NCBI RefSeq assembly: GCF_011008845.1 | Contig: NZ_JAAIWM010000003.1 | Span: 372,001 to 436,000, forward strand | DNA length: 64,000 nt | Reading direction: 5' to 3' | Source of the DNA: Bacillus mesophilus | GTDB taxonomy: Bacteria > Bacillota > Bacilli > Bacillales > SA4 | In this document: positions 10,020-17,715 of the stretch, piece after piece | How the letters are laid out: the number at the start of each line of letters is the position of its first letter | How positions within the stretch are numbered: position 1 is the stretch's first letter | The notes under the pieces: model-generated | What the model saw: the letters and a program-made list of their open reading frames with translations, nothing else | Told to the model about the DNA's origin: nothing | Database searches by the model: none | Translations under genes and position numbers: made by a program

Positions 10020-10150
10020 AAATAAAAAACAGGGCATCAAACCCCACCTCACACCATACCAATGACAACAAAGTGTCTAAGGTAGATTTCTACCCACAGC
10101 ATAGCCGAGTACCTCCCTTGATAAAGATAAGGAGACATCACCTTTGATCT
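10020..10150 (-). ncRNA. Candidate structured RNA leader (possibly EAR/epsC-like) with terminator-like end
   Basis: The 397-bp gap between the prepilin remnant and epsN has no credible ORF but reads on the minus strand as an organised RNA. There is CTCC...GGGAG pairing, a GGTAG-AAAT-CTACC hairpin (10081-10095), bulged AAAGGTGATGTC/GACACTTT long-range pairing, a GGTAT/ATGCC pairing, and at the end GGG-loop-CCC followed by TGTTTTTTATTTTATTT. The position, ahead of EPS assembly genes inside a long operon, recalls the eps-associated RNA element, a processive antiterminator in Bacillus eps operons. I cannot run a covariance search, so identity is inference. The rest of the gap (9792-10019) is AT-rich with nothing recognisable. 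Confidence 0.45.
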
Positions 10151-10188
10151 TAATACAAATAAGTAACTAAAAAGACTAACATATAAAA

Positions 10189-10562
10189 TCAAAGGAACGG
10201 CACATTACTATCTTCCTCTTCCTCGCTCTCATCATGTCCTTCTTCATTACCATGAACACTACATTGAACTTCACCGTCTACATACACAACCACACCATCA
10301 AGTGGACAGATTCTATCACCATAACCCTCCAAACGCTGGTTAAACAACATATCCGAATGTTCACGATTACTCAAAGCTAAATCTCTATCATAATCTCTTT
10401 CTATAATTTGTAGATTATATAAACAAACTTCCTCTTTTAATTGCTCTTGTAGCCCAACAAACATTGGACTAGCAACCGCAGCCCATATTCCTATAATAAC
10501 CACAACACAAAGCACTCAATTAAAGTTAAACCTCTAGAATTACACCACTTACTTTTTTCCAT
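10189..10562 (-). pseudogene. Type IV prepilin-like gene broken by a single-base frameshift
   Basis: From ATG 10562 the frame reads MEKSKWCNSRGLTLIE and then runs into TGC and soon a TAG. The next frame, open from GTG 10515, carries on exactly where a prepilin would: VLCVVVIIGIWAAVASP, a hydrophobic helix after the G|LTLIE peptidase site, then 80 residues with CPLDGVVVYVDGEVQCSVHG and an acidic tail. Adding one G (GAG TGC to GAG GTGC) restores a normal class III prepilin of about 124 residues. A GAGAGG site precedes the ATG. Either a real null mutation or a sequencing error. The gene is out of place between galU and epsN. Confidence 0.75.
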
Positions 10563-10645
10563 AATAGTACCGCCTCTCGATTAGTTGGTTTGATGAACAA
10601 TCTCAAGGCGGTATAAACATCCAACTATTATTTAAAAATCTCTTT

Positions 10646-10721
10646 AGCTTGTAGAGCTTATCTATTTCTATCAAAAGCTCGAAGAGCTCAACTTTTCTTA
10701 ACCTCCAAGCTCGCAAGAGCT
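10646..10721 (-). repeat. Three short hairpins with an AGCT-type stem, 3' of galU
   Basis: Three small inverted repeats of one pattern follow each other at 10646-10658 (AGCT TGTAG AGCT), 10676-10688 (AGCTC GAA GAGCT) and 10708-10721 (AGCTC GCAA GAGCT). None has a proper U-run, so they are not ordinary terminators. They fill the 180 bp between galU and the prepilin remnant, which has no other feature apart from the prepilin ribosome binding site. A matching triplet with a different stem lies on the other side of galU. Confidence 0.6.
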
Positions 10722-10743
10722 CCAAAATCTTCCCTCAACAACT

Positions 10744-11625
10744 CTACCTAACCCTCTCCATCTCCAAAAGAGCCTCCAGGTAATCCAATAACTCTTCTCT
10801 TAACTCAGGATTCTTTATCGCAAACTCCACCGTAGTCTTAACAAACCCCATCTTCTCCCCAACATCATACCGCGTACCCTCAAAATCATAAGCAAACACA
10901 CGCTGAATTCCGTTAAGTTTTTGAATCGCATCCGTTAACTGAATCTCCCCACCAGCACCAATCTCCTGCTGCTCCAAGAACATAAAGATCTCAGGTGTTA
11001 AGATATAACGGCCCATAATCGCAAGATTAGAAGGAGCAGTACCCCGCTCAGGCTTCTCCACAAACTGATTCACGCTATATCGACGTCCGATCTTCGTAAT
11101 AGGATCCACAATCCCATAACGATGAGTCTCCTCATCAGGCACCGTCTGCACCCCAATAACAGAAGCTCTAGTCTCTTCATATTGATCAATCAACTGCTTC
11201 AAACAAGGAGTATCCGCCTGAACAATATCATCCCCAAGCAATACAGCAAACGGCTCATCCCCAATAAACTTACGCGCACACCAAATCGCATGACCTAATC
11301 CCTTAGGCTCCTTCTGACGAATATAATGAATATCCACCATATTAGAAGAATACTGAACCTTCTCTAACAAATCCGTCTTCCCTTTCAAAGACAAGCTTTG
11401 CTCAAGCTCAAACGCATGATCAAAATGATCCTCAATCGCACGTTTCCCTTTACCAGTCACAATGATAATATCCTCAATACCAGACTTAACAGCCTCTTCA
11501 ACGATATACTGTATCGTTGGCTTATCAACTATAGGCAACATCTCTTTCGGCATAGCCTTCGTAGCCGGAAGGAACCTTGTTCCTAATCCCGCAGCTGGAA
11601 TAATAGCTTTCCTAACCTTCTTCAT
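10744..11625 (-). CDS. galU: UTP-glucose-1-phosphate uridylyltransferase
   Basis: A 293-residue cytoplasmic nucleotidyltransferase, the usual GalU/GtaB length. Motifs: [24 protein letters not shown] (UTP-binding loop and catalytic Lys), AVLLGDDIV (metal-binding Asp) and VEKP. It makes UDP-glucose from UTP and glucose-1-phosphate, feeding galE (20.3 kb) and cell-wall or capsule glucose. A GGAGG site lies just ahead of the ATG. Both flanks carry triplets of short hairpins, so its mRNA segment is unusually structured at each end. Confidence 0.95.
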   Translation of the reverse strand: MKKVRKAIIPAAGLGTRFLPATKAMPKEMLPIVDKPTIQYIVEEAVKSGIEDIIIVTGKGKRAIEDHFDHAFELEQSLSLKGKTDLLEKVQYSSNMVDIHYIRQKEPKGLGHAIWCARKFIGDEPFAVLLGDDIVQADTPCLKQLIDQYEETRASVIGVQTVPDEETHRYGIVDPITKIGRRYSVNQFVEKPERGTAPSNLAIMGRYILTPEIFMFLEQQEIGAGGEIQLTDAIQKLNGIQRVFAYDFEGTRYDVGEKMGFVKTTVEFAIKNPELREELLDYLEALLEMERVR

Positions 11626-11663
11626 AAGCTCCTCCTACATACCTGTCAATACCTTATTTTTCA

Positions 11664-11745
11664 GAGAACGAAGTTCTCACATCTTTTAATGTCCAAAGAA
11701 CGGAGTTCTCTCTTGCGCACTTATCAGATTGAGAACCAATTTCTC
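11664..11745 (-). repeat. Three short hairpins with a GAGAAC/GTTCTC stem, 5' of galU
   Basis: Inverted repeats at 11664-11678 (GAGAAC GAA GTTCTC), 11697-11709 (AGAAC GGA GTTCT) and 11731-11745 (GAGAA CCAAT TTCTC) sit in the 134 bp between the EpsC-type gene and galU. The stems share one sequence but the spacers differ. No U-run follows any of them. They could be mRNA processing or stability elements in the polycistronic transcript. Confidence 0.6.
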
Positions 11746-11759
11746 CCAAAACTCCCAAC

Positions 11760-13634
11760 TCAACCACTAACCAAACCATACCCCACTTCATCCATTCGAC
11801 CATTAGCCACCGCAAGCAAATACGCCCTCATCTCATCCACACTCATCTTCTCAAAGCCACTAACAAACGTGTGAACAATACTTGGATCCACCAAAACCGC
11901 TTTCCCAATATGAATCTTCGGAAAAACCTGCTCAGTATGTACTTCGTTATCATTCAACAGCTCTTCATACATCTTCTCACCAGGACGAATCCCACTATAA
12001 GCAATTCCAATCTCCTCAATACTAAATCCAGATAATTTAATAAGGTTTTTCGCCAAATCCACAATCTTCACCGGCTCACCCATATCAAGCACAAAAATCT
12101 CGCCACCTCGAGCCAACACACTAGCCTGAATCACTAACCTAGAAGCTTCCGGAATCGTCATAAAATACCTAGTCATATCCTGATGCGTAACCGTCACCGG
12201 TCCACCAGCTTTAATCTGCTTCGTAAACAAAGGAATCACACTACCACGACTACCCAGCACATTCCCAAACCGAACCGCCACAAACCTTGTGTTACTAACA
12301 CGGTCAATCTCCTGAATGACAAGTTCTGCAAAGCGCTTCGTCGCACCCATCACATTCGTCGGATTAACAGCCTTATCAGATGAAACCAAGACAAATGTCC
12401 CAACACCGAAGGTGTCCGCCGCCTCTGCCACATTCTTCGTCCCAAAGACATTATTCTTCACGGCTTCTTCAGGATTACGCTCCATCAACGGAACATGCTT
12501 ATGAGCAGCCGCATGATACACAAAATCCGGCTTATGCTTATCCATCACTGAGAAGATTTTATTACGATCCTGAATATCTGCAATTTCTGTGACTATTTCT
12601 ACTTTTGTATGTGGAAATAGCGATAATAAGTCCATTTCGATAGAATAAATACTGTTCTCACCATGTCCGAGTAAAACCAACTTTTGCGGTTCAAATCGCA
12701 TCACTTGACGACAAATCTCTGAACCAATCGATCCACCAGCACCTGTTACTAAAACCACTTTATTTGTAATGTTTTCTGAAATCCTCGCCGTATCCAATTC
12801 AACTGGCTCTCTTCCAAGTAAATCCTCAACCTGAACATCGCGGAAGTTTTTCACCGATACTCTTCCAATCATCAAATCCTCAATCATCGGAATCATCTGT
12901 GTCTTTGCCTTTGTGTTTCGACATCCTTGGAAAATCACATTTAGCTCCTTCTTACTTAAAGAAGGAATCGCAATGACGATATTATCAATCTGCAAATCTG
13001 TTACTACCTTCTCGATGCAATCTGCACCACCTAAAACAGGAATTCCTAAAATATGTAGACGATGCTTTTTCAAATCATCATCAATAAAAGCAACTGGCTC
13101 TAAATCAGCATCATGGTTTTGAAGTAGTTGACGAACAACCATCTGCCCTGCCGCACCTGCTCCAACAATTAACGTACGTTTCTTTTCCTTTGTAGCTCTT
13201 ACATATCTACCTCTATACATTCTCCACGAAAAACGCGAACCACCAATCAGTAATATATGTAGCATCCACGTAATTAATAACGCCCGAAAATACAAATCGC
13301 TATGTATAATTAACTGAACAGCAGCCGCTAAAATGATCGATAACGTTACAGCCTTCGTAATCGCAATCATTTCCGGAACACTCGCATATTCCCACGCTTT
13401 TTTATAAAGATGATAGATCGACGCAAACATATGATGTCCAACTAATAGAGTAATTGCACTAACTAGCAACGAAGGAATCGAAAAGATTGCAAGATTCGGA
13501 TGAATGATAAAATAACTGATATAAATCGCCGTGATGACAATCATCGAATCTAATATAATAAAAAACGTTAACCGGTTTATGTATGACAAAATGATGGCAC
13601 TCCCTTGACTGCTAATGTTGATGACCGTAGTCAA
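11760..13634 (-). CDS. epsC: Membrane-bound UDP-sugar 4,6-dehydratase, EpsC/PglF/CapD family
   Basis: A 624-residue protein with four N-terminal membrane segments (about residues 20-130), a first Rossmann domain (TLIVGAGAAGQMVV, 154-167) and a C-terminal dehydratase domain with GAGGSIG (298-304), SSDK (418-421) and Met429-Gly-Ala-Thr-Lys433 in place of YxxxK. The family removes water from UDP-GlcNAc with retention, giving the 4-keto sugar that EpsN/PglE aminates. With epsN, epsL and epsM it completes the bacillosamine-type branch. It is distinct from the soluble CapE, so the two dehydratases feed different sugars. Confidence 0.93.
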   Translation of the reverse strand: MTTVINISSQGSAIILSYINRLTFFIILDSMIVITAIYISYFIIHPNLAIFSIPSLLVSAITLLVGHHMFASIYHLYKKAWEYASVPEMIAITKAVTLSIILAAAVQLIIHSDLYFRALLITWMLHILLIGGSRFSWRMYRGRYVRATKEKKRTLIVGAGAAGQMVVRQLLQNHDADLEPVAFIDDDLKKHRLHILGIPVLGGADCIEKVVTDLQIDNIVIAIPSLSKKELNVIFQGCRNTKAKTQMIPMIEDLMIGRVSVKNFRDVQVEDLLGREPVELDTARISENITNKVVLVTGAGGSIGSEICRQVMRFEPQKLVLLGHGENSIYSIEMDLLSLFPHTKVEIVTEIADIQDRNKIFSVMDKHKPDFVYHAAAHKHVPLMERNPEEAVKNNVFGTKNVAEAADTFGVGTFVLVSSDKAVNPTNVMGATKRFAELVIQEIDRVSNTRFVAVRFGNVLGSRGSVIPLFTKQIKAGGPVTVTHQDMTRYFMTIPEASRLVIQASVLARGGEIFVLDMGEPVKIVDLAKNLIKLSGFSIEEIGIAYSGIRPGEKMYEELLNDNEVHTEQVFPKIHIGKAVLVDPSIVHTFVSGFEKMSVDEMRAYLLAVANGRMDEVGYGLVSG

Positions 13635-13702
13635 AATAGATATATGCGAATAAGTGATAACTACTATTTTTTAACTTTTCAGAAAGTTGCTTACAAACTC
13701 CC

Positions 13703-14467
13703 CTAAAAAATACCAAAGAACTTCTTACTTTTGATCCTTTGGGGTTCTTCTTTATAAACATTATTTCCCTCAACTAAAATTTCTGCGTTTTCTTGAAATA
13801 GATAGACCGTATCTAATCCAAATTCCTTTTGCACAGCTCCATATGCTGCTCTCAGTCGAAACGGTCGACTTGTATCATTATGAGCATCAGAAGCAATAAA
13901 ATGAGTAAGCTGATTTTCTACTAACTGGAGAGAGAACTTCTTAATCTTCTTTCCTAAATCACCGGTGATACTGCTAGCTGTTACTTGCGAAAGTGCACCT
14001 TTTTTCACCAGGTTATATAGAATATCTGGATTCTCGATGATTTGTTGATTTCGTTCTGGATGAACAATAATCGGTGTGATCTCTTTCATTTGAATATCGA
14101 ATAATAAACTTTCTGTATAGGCTGGAACATGATTCGACGGTAATTCGATGAACAGGTATTTTCCAGAATCATTGATGGTTAGGATTTTCTCTTGTTCGTA
14201 ATCCTCTAGAATTTCTCCATATATACGAGGCTCTTGGCCGGGTAAAATCTGGAGTGGAATTTTATTTTCTTGTAGCGCATCATTTAACCTATGCACGTCT
14301 TGAACAATCGTCTTCTTCTCATTTTCATAATGTTGATTAAAGTGAGGAGTTGCGACAATTTTCGTAATACCTTCGGCAACGGCTATTTTCGCCATATGTA
14401 AGGATTGAGTTATGTCCTTTGGACCATCATCTAGGCCAGATAGAATATGGCAATGTATATCAATCAT
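13703..14467 (-). CDS. PHP-family protein-tyrosine phosphatase (YwqE/CpsB type)
   Basis: A 254-residue PHP-fold metal-dependent phosphatase. The N terminus MIDIHCHILSGLDDGPKD carries the HxH metal site; other likely ligands are in ATPHFN, IVHPERNQ and FIASDAHND. Members dephosphorylate the tyrosine cluster of the cognate CpsD-type kinase and so tune polymer length. Here it is cut off from the kinase gene by a strong terminator and a separate leader region, so the two may be expressed at different levels. A GGAAGGAAGGTGGG stretch upstream supplies the ribosome binding site. Confidence 0.92.
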   Translation of the reverse strand: MIDIHCHILSGLDDGPKDITQSLHMAKIAVAEGITKIVATPHFNQHYENEKKTIVQDVHRLNDALQENKIPLQILPGQEPRIYGEILEDYEQEKILTINDSGKYLFIELPSNHVPAYTESLLFDIQMKEITPIIVHPERNQQIIENPDILYNLVKKGALSQVTASSITGDLGKKIKKFSLQLVENQLTHFIASDAHNDTSRPFRLRAAYGAVQKEFGLDTVYLFQENAEILVEGNNVYKEEPQRIKSKKFFGIF

Positions 14468-14552
14468 GACTATCTACCCACCTTCCTTCCAATATCCGAC
14501 AAGATTACTCTACTAATACTAGCACAGACTTTCGCTTCTCGAAATAGGTGTA

Positions 14553-14564
14553 TTTTGTCGAAAC
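14553..14564. promoter_or_regulatory. Spo0A-box-like site upstream of the phosphatase/EPS genes
   Basis: TTTTGTCGAAAC contains the Spo0A core TGTCGAA with favourable flanks. It lies about 90 bp upstream of the phosphatase start, in the short stretch between the kinase terminator and the EPS biosynthesis genes. A possible extended -10 (TGCTAGTAT on the minus strand) lies about 40 bp downstream of it. Similar heptamers occur at 17443-17449 and 29527-29533, also in intergenic DNA. A 7-mer occurs by chance several times in a window this size, so this is a candidate only. Confidence 0.35.
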
Positions 14565-14613
14565 TTGATAGATATTCGTTATTTTGATATATAATATACT
14601 TCCTATTTTTTTA

Positions 14614-14658
14614 CAAAAAAAATACACGTAAACTCCAACATATAGAGTTTACGTGTAT
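14614..14658 (-). terminator. Strong terminator after the tyrosine kinase gene
   Basis: A perfect 14-bp inverted repeat, ATACACGTAAACTC (14622-14635) and GAGTTTACGTGTAT (14645-14658), is followed on the minus strand by a run of eight T. It stands 38 bp after the kinase stop and splits the modulator/kinase genes from the phosphatase and biosynthesis genes. Confidence 0.9.
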
Positions 14659-14695
14659 AAGGGTTTTTATATGAATATAAGTTTCTATAACGTTC

Positions 14696-15391
14696 TCAGT
14701 CTTTTCCGTAATAGTAGTAATACTGACTTTCTTTAAAGGCTTTATTATTCAATACAACACCTAATAGCTTGGCTTTTGCATTGTTTAACTGCTCCTTTGC
14801 ACGAATGGCCATTTCCGTTTCGGTCTTACCACTATTTACAACCAGTACCACTCCATTACATTGATTCGCTAACACTTGCGCATCCGTTACCGCTAACACC
14901 GGTGGAGTATCAAATATGACAAGATCAAACAACTCATACGCCTCTACTAGGAGATCCTCCATTCCTCTTGATCCAAGAATCTCAGCTGGGTTAGGTGGAA
15001 TCGGTCCACTTGGGAGAACAAATAAATGTTCTTGCTCCGTCTCTCTTAGGCTATTTTCTAATGTTGTTTGCTTAGTAAGTACATTTGTTAAACCAATATG
15101 ATTATTCAAACCAAAAGTGTAATGAACAGTTGGCTTTCTTAAGTCTGCATCAATGATTAGTACCTTTTTCCCCTGCTGAGCAAACACAACTGCTAAATTT
15201 GCGGTAGTTGTCGATTTTCCTTCTGCCGGACCCGGAGAAGTGACCATGAACGAACGAAGCTGTTGATCGACAGCTGAAAACATGATATTAGAACGAATCG
15301 TTCGGTACTGCTCTGATATAGGTGATTTAGGAGTAGTCATCGTAATTAAGCTACGATTCGATGCGACGGCAAGTCTACGATTACGCACCAA
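14696..15391 (-). CDS. CpsD/CapB-type bacterial tyrosine kinase
   Basis: Soluble BY-kinase of about 231 residues. It has the Walker A motif GPAEGKSTTTANLA, the A' motif VLIIDADLRKPT and the Walker B motif LVIFDTPP. The C terminus has the autophosphorylated tyrosine cluster (five Tyr before GKD). It needs the membrane modulator encoded just upstream for activation. The frame is open to 15448, but that would overlap the modulator by 68 bp without a ribosome binding site. A TTG at 15391, eight bases after GAGAGG, gives a short 11-bp overlap and a typical kinase length. Confidence 0.92.
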   Translation of the reverse strand: MVRNRRLAVASNRSLITMTTPKSPISEQYRTIRSNIMFSAVDQQLRSFMVTSPGPAEGKSTTTANLAVVFAQQGKKVLIIDADLRKPTVHYTFGLNNHIGLTNVLTKQTTLENSLRETEQEHLFVLPSGPIPPNPAEILGSRGMEDLLVEAYELFDLVIFDTPPVLAVTDAQVLANQCNGVVLVVNSGKTETEMAIRAKEQLNNAKAKLLGVVLNNKAFKESQYYYYYGKD

Positions 15392-16106
15392 GGTTCTCAC
15401 CTCTCGATCTTTTATTTGCTTGTGCAGAGGTTGACTTTTTGTCTGCATCTACAGTAATAACAGTTACTGCACCTAGTACAGGTAACTCTAGTAATTTCTC
15501 AATATCTTGCTCTGTTTTAATCGTGTTGTCTAAGTACTCTAATAGGAAGGCTAGTCCTACTCCAAGCATGAGCCCTACGACTAACGCAATCGCCATGTTT
15601 AAAATAGGCTGCGGCTTAATCGGCTGTGGCGTTTCCGCTACTTCTGCTTTAGATATAATATTTACGTTATCACCAAACATGGTCATAATTTCTGTTTGGA
15701 ACACATTTGCGATGGTATTAGCAATATCCACTGCCTTTACAGGGTCAGGATCTTGGACTGTTACTGAAAAAACCTGTGAATTACTTTCACTTGCTACGGA
15801 TATTTGTCCAATTGTCTCTAATTCTAATTGCTCTTTTACTTTATCAAGTATGGTCGGACTTTGAATAATATCTCTGTACGTGTTAATGAGCATAACATTC
15901 GTTTGAAGCTCTCCTACATTATACAATTGATCTAATGGTTTCTTTTGATTAACGAGAATTTGTGTCGATGCTTGATAAATCGGTGTTAAGAAGAAGTAGC
16001 TAACGACTCCACTAACGGTAACTGCAAGGATGGTAATAATAGCGATTAGTCCCAAACGCTTCCGAAGTGTCTGAAACAACTCCTTTAAACTAATAGTCTC
16101 TTCCAT
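15381..16106 (-). CDS. Wzz/CapA-type chain-length modulator and kinase activator
   Basis: A 241-residue protein with two membrane segments (about residues 18-38 and 175-197) around an extracytoplasmic domain, and a cytoplasmic tail of about 45 residues. It opens with MEETISLKELFQTLRKR, usual for the Gram-positive YveK/CapA family, and has the Pro-rich PQPIKPQPILN before the second segment. The tail activates the CpsD-type kinase encoded next, and together they set polymer length and export. It overlaps the kinase start. Confidence 0.92.
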   Translation of the reverse strand: MEETISLKELFQTLRKRLGLIAIITILAVTVSGVVSYFFLTPIYQASTQILVNQKKPLDQLYNVGELQTNVMLINTYRDIIQSPTILDKVKEQLELETIGQISVASESNSQVFSVTVQDPDPVKAVDIANTIANVFQTEIMTMFGDNVNIISKAEVAETPQPIKPQPILNMAIALVVGLMLGVGLAFLLEYLDNTIKTEQDIEKLLELPVLGAVTVITVDADKKSTSAQANKRSRGENLGA

Positions 16107-16188
16107 GATAGCCTCCTAGATGACTCTGTTTTCATAATAGTATTATAGCAACAATCTATTTTTTGTTTAATGATGTAAAAATTCCCAA

Positions 16189-16998
16189 TTATTCACTAAT
16201 GAAATATTGTATTAAGTAATCAGCCCAGAGCTTGTGTCCTGCTTCATTTGGGATTGACTTTAAAGAATTGTTGGGATCTTGTAGTAGATAGTTTGTTAGT
16301 TCACTAGACTCTAAATCAGGCCAAGCTTCCCAGTGATTGAGGTAGGTGATGTTGTTTTCAGTAGCATATCCTGCTAAATCCTGAATCTCTCTTGGATAAT
16401 AGGTTGCTTGATAGAGTGGATTTGCTGGCTGCAAGAATATATATGCCTCTGGGTTACTGGTTCGAAACTCATTTAATAGAAATTCTAGATTTTTTAGCCT
16501 GTCCTCCATTGTTACTTCTCCATTATCTTGAAGCATAAATGGTTCTAGCAGTACTAGATCAGGTTTTTGGGAGACAGCTTCCTTATAAAGCTCTTCTTCT
16601 ATAATAGACGTTGAGTTTTTATCTGGGATTTCGATGATGTTAATTTTCAATATGACTTCACCGTATGTTTCAGTAAGTTGCTGTTTAAGAAGACTTGGCC
16701 AGGCAGTTTCAGAGGCTGATGTTGACTTTGAGCCCATGATGGTGAAGACTACCGGAGTATTGGATTCCGCTGCGTCTTGAAATTTTTGTTGCACCTCTTC
16801 TGGTAGATTCTTCGTATATAGAGAAACATCGACTGGTAATGACGATGACGTTTCACTTTCTGTTTTAGATTCTACTTCGGCTACTACACTACTTTTAGCA
16901 CCATGATAGGTTGCTAGTTTGTCTTTCCAGTGTATATGTCCAGCGATTATGGTACCGATCGACATGATTACGACGACACCCAGAATGATGAACCTCAT
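16189..16998 (-). CDS. SGNH-fold secreted/anchored protein with degenerate active site
   Basis: About 269 residues with one N-terminal membrane anchor (residues 3-22 of the long frame) and an extracytoplasmic SGNH/GDSL-like domain: VVFTIMGSKSTSASETAWPSLLKQ corresponds to block I, and SIPNEAGHKLWADYL to block V. The usual GDS reads GSK, and the DxxH histidine position reads Ile, so ordinary esterase chemistry is doubtful. It heads the modulator/kinase gene pair, suggesting a part in polymer attachment or export. The start at 16998 (ATG six bases after GGGG) is better than the upstream ATG at 17004, which abuts that site. Confidence 0.65.
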   Translation of the reverse strand: MRFIILGVVVIMSIGTIIAGHIHWKDKLATYHGAKSSVVAEVESKTESETSSSLPVDVSLYTKNLPEEVQQKFQDAAESNTPVVFTIMGSKSTSASETAWPSLLKQQLTETYGEVILKINIIEIPDKNSTSIIEEELYKEAVSQKPDLVLLEPFMLQDNGEVTMEDRLKNLEFLLNEFRTSNPEAYIFLQPANPLYQATYYPREIQDLAGYATENNITYLNHWEAWPDLESSELTNYLLQDPNNSLKSIPNEAGHKLWADYLIQYFISE

Positions 16999-17144
16999 AC
17001 TCATCCCCCTTATCGATAAGTTTCTTTTCCATGTTCATACATTTCTTTATTATGCCACTTTCTTTCCTATATCTTCAAATACTTTTTGTATTTTTTATTA
17101 AATATGTATAAAAATGTCACAATTTATATTAATCCAAAACAAAA

Positions 17145-17168
17145 GAGTGTAGAGAACTCTCTACACTC
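17145..17168 (-). terminator. Terminator after the 42-aa ORF
   Basis: An 11-bp perfect inverted repeat (GAGTGTAGAGA / TCTCTACACTC) is followed on the minus strand by TTTTGTTTT. It closes the small ORF upstream of the EPS genes as its own transcription unit, which supports that ORF being expressed. Confidence 0.85.
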
Positions 17169-17188
17169 GAATTAGTATGTAGTAATTT

Positions 17189-17317
17189 TTAAAACAATGC
17201 TTTTCTAGGATTTTTCCCAACTTTGATAAAGAGTCTGTTGTCCTCGATACAGCGGTAAAGACGAATCTTAAACGGTGTTAACGGTGTCCATATTTCTTTA
17301 AACGCATAATACGGCAT
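17189..17317 (-). CDS. Small 42-residue protein of unknown function
   Basis: A short ORF reading MPYYAFKEIWTPLTPFKIRL then YRCIEDNRLFIKVGKNPRKALF. It has a proper ribosome binding site (GGGGG eight bases before ATG) and its own terminator 20 bp after the stop. The protein is basic, rich in aromatic residues and has no signal peptide or membrane segment. I do not recognise a family. The tight gene-like framing is the reason to list it. Confidence 0.6.
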   Translation of the reverse strand: MPYYAFKEIWTPLTPFKIRLYRCIEDNRLFIKVGKNPRKALF

Positions 17318-17442
17318 GGATGCATCCCCCTTTACTTTAGTTGTGCTAACCGATCTTGACTAATCCTGCGAATCTTTCTTTCGAAGACTTGTTATTTTGT
17401 TTATCGTATCAAGGTTTGGTTGGGTAGGTTGTAGAATGTTGT

Positions 17443-17449
17443 TGTCGAA
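17443..17449. promoter_or_regulatory. Spo0A-box-like heptamer
   Basis: TGTCGAA in the context GTTGTCGAAAT lies about 125 bp upstream of the 42-aa ORF. It matches the Spo0A core, but the heptamer alone is weak evidence. Confidence 0.2.
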
Positions 17450-17541
17450 ATGGAAGAAGTGTTTTACAAATTATTACAAATTAAGGAGAGTAACTAAATA
17501 TACTTAGGCTCTGTTAATGTAAAATATTGGTTTTCCAGCAG

Positions 17542-17673
17542 TGTTGATTGTAGTAGAAGGACGCGAGACTCCTGCGGGAGAGCGGGTCACGGGAGACCCC
17601 ACAGGCACGTTTTTCGCCGAGGAGGCTCACGGACTCGCCCGCGGAAAGCGAGTGTCCTGCAACGAAAATCAAC
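17542..17673. repeat. GC-rich imperfect-palindromic intergenic repeat (about 130 bp)
   Basis: A block far richer in GC than its surroundings, with short terminal inverted repeats GTTGATT (17542-17548) and AATCAAC (17667-17673). Its inner landmarks are ACGCGAGACTCCTGCGGGA, GGGAGACCCCACAGG, GAGGAGGCTCACGGAC and CGCCCGCGGAAAGCGAGTGT. Very similar elements are, as far as I recall, scattered in many copies through Bacillaceae intergenic DNA. It has no ORF and looks like a folded mobile or RNA-forming element. This is the only copy in the window. It fills the gap between the 42-aa ORF and the DUF1659 gene. Confidence 0.8.
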
Positions 17674-17715
17674 AACAACGTTAAAAAACCCTATACATAA
17701 ATAAATTTCAAAGCC

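Noticed and set aside
10020-10150. c-di-GMP (GEMM) riboswitch as identity of the leader RNA
   Set aside because: CAGGGCA is present only on the non-transcribed strand and the rest of the GEMM core is missing.
15361-15864. 167-codon plus-strand open frame opposite the chain-length modulator
   Set aside because: Antisense to a gene with clear domain structure; no ribosome binding site or family match.
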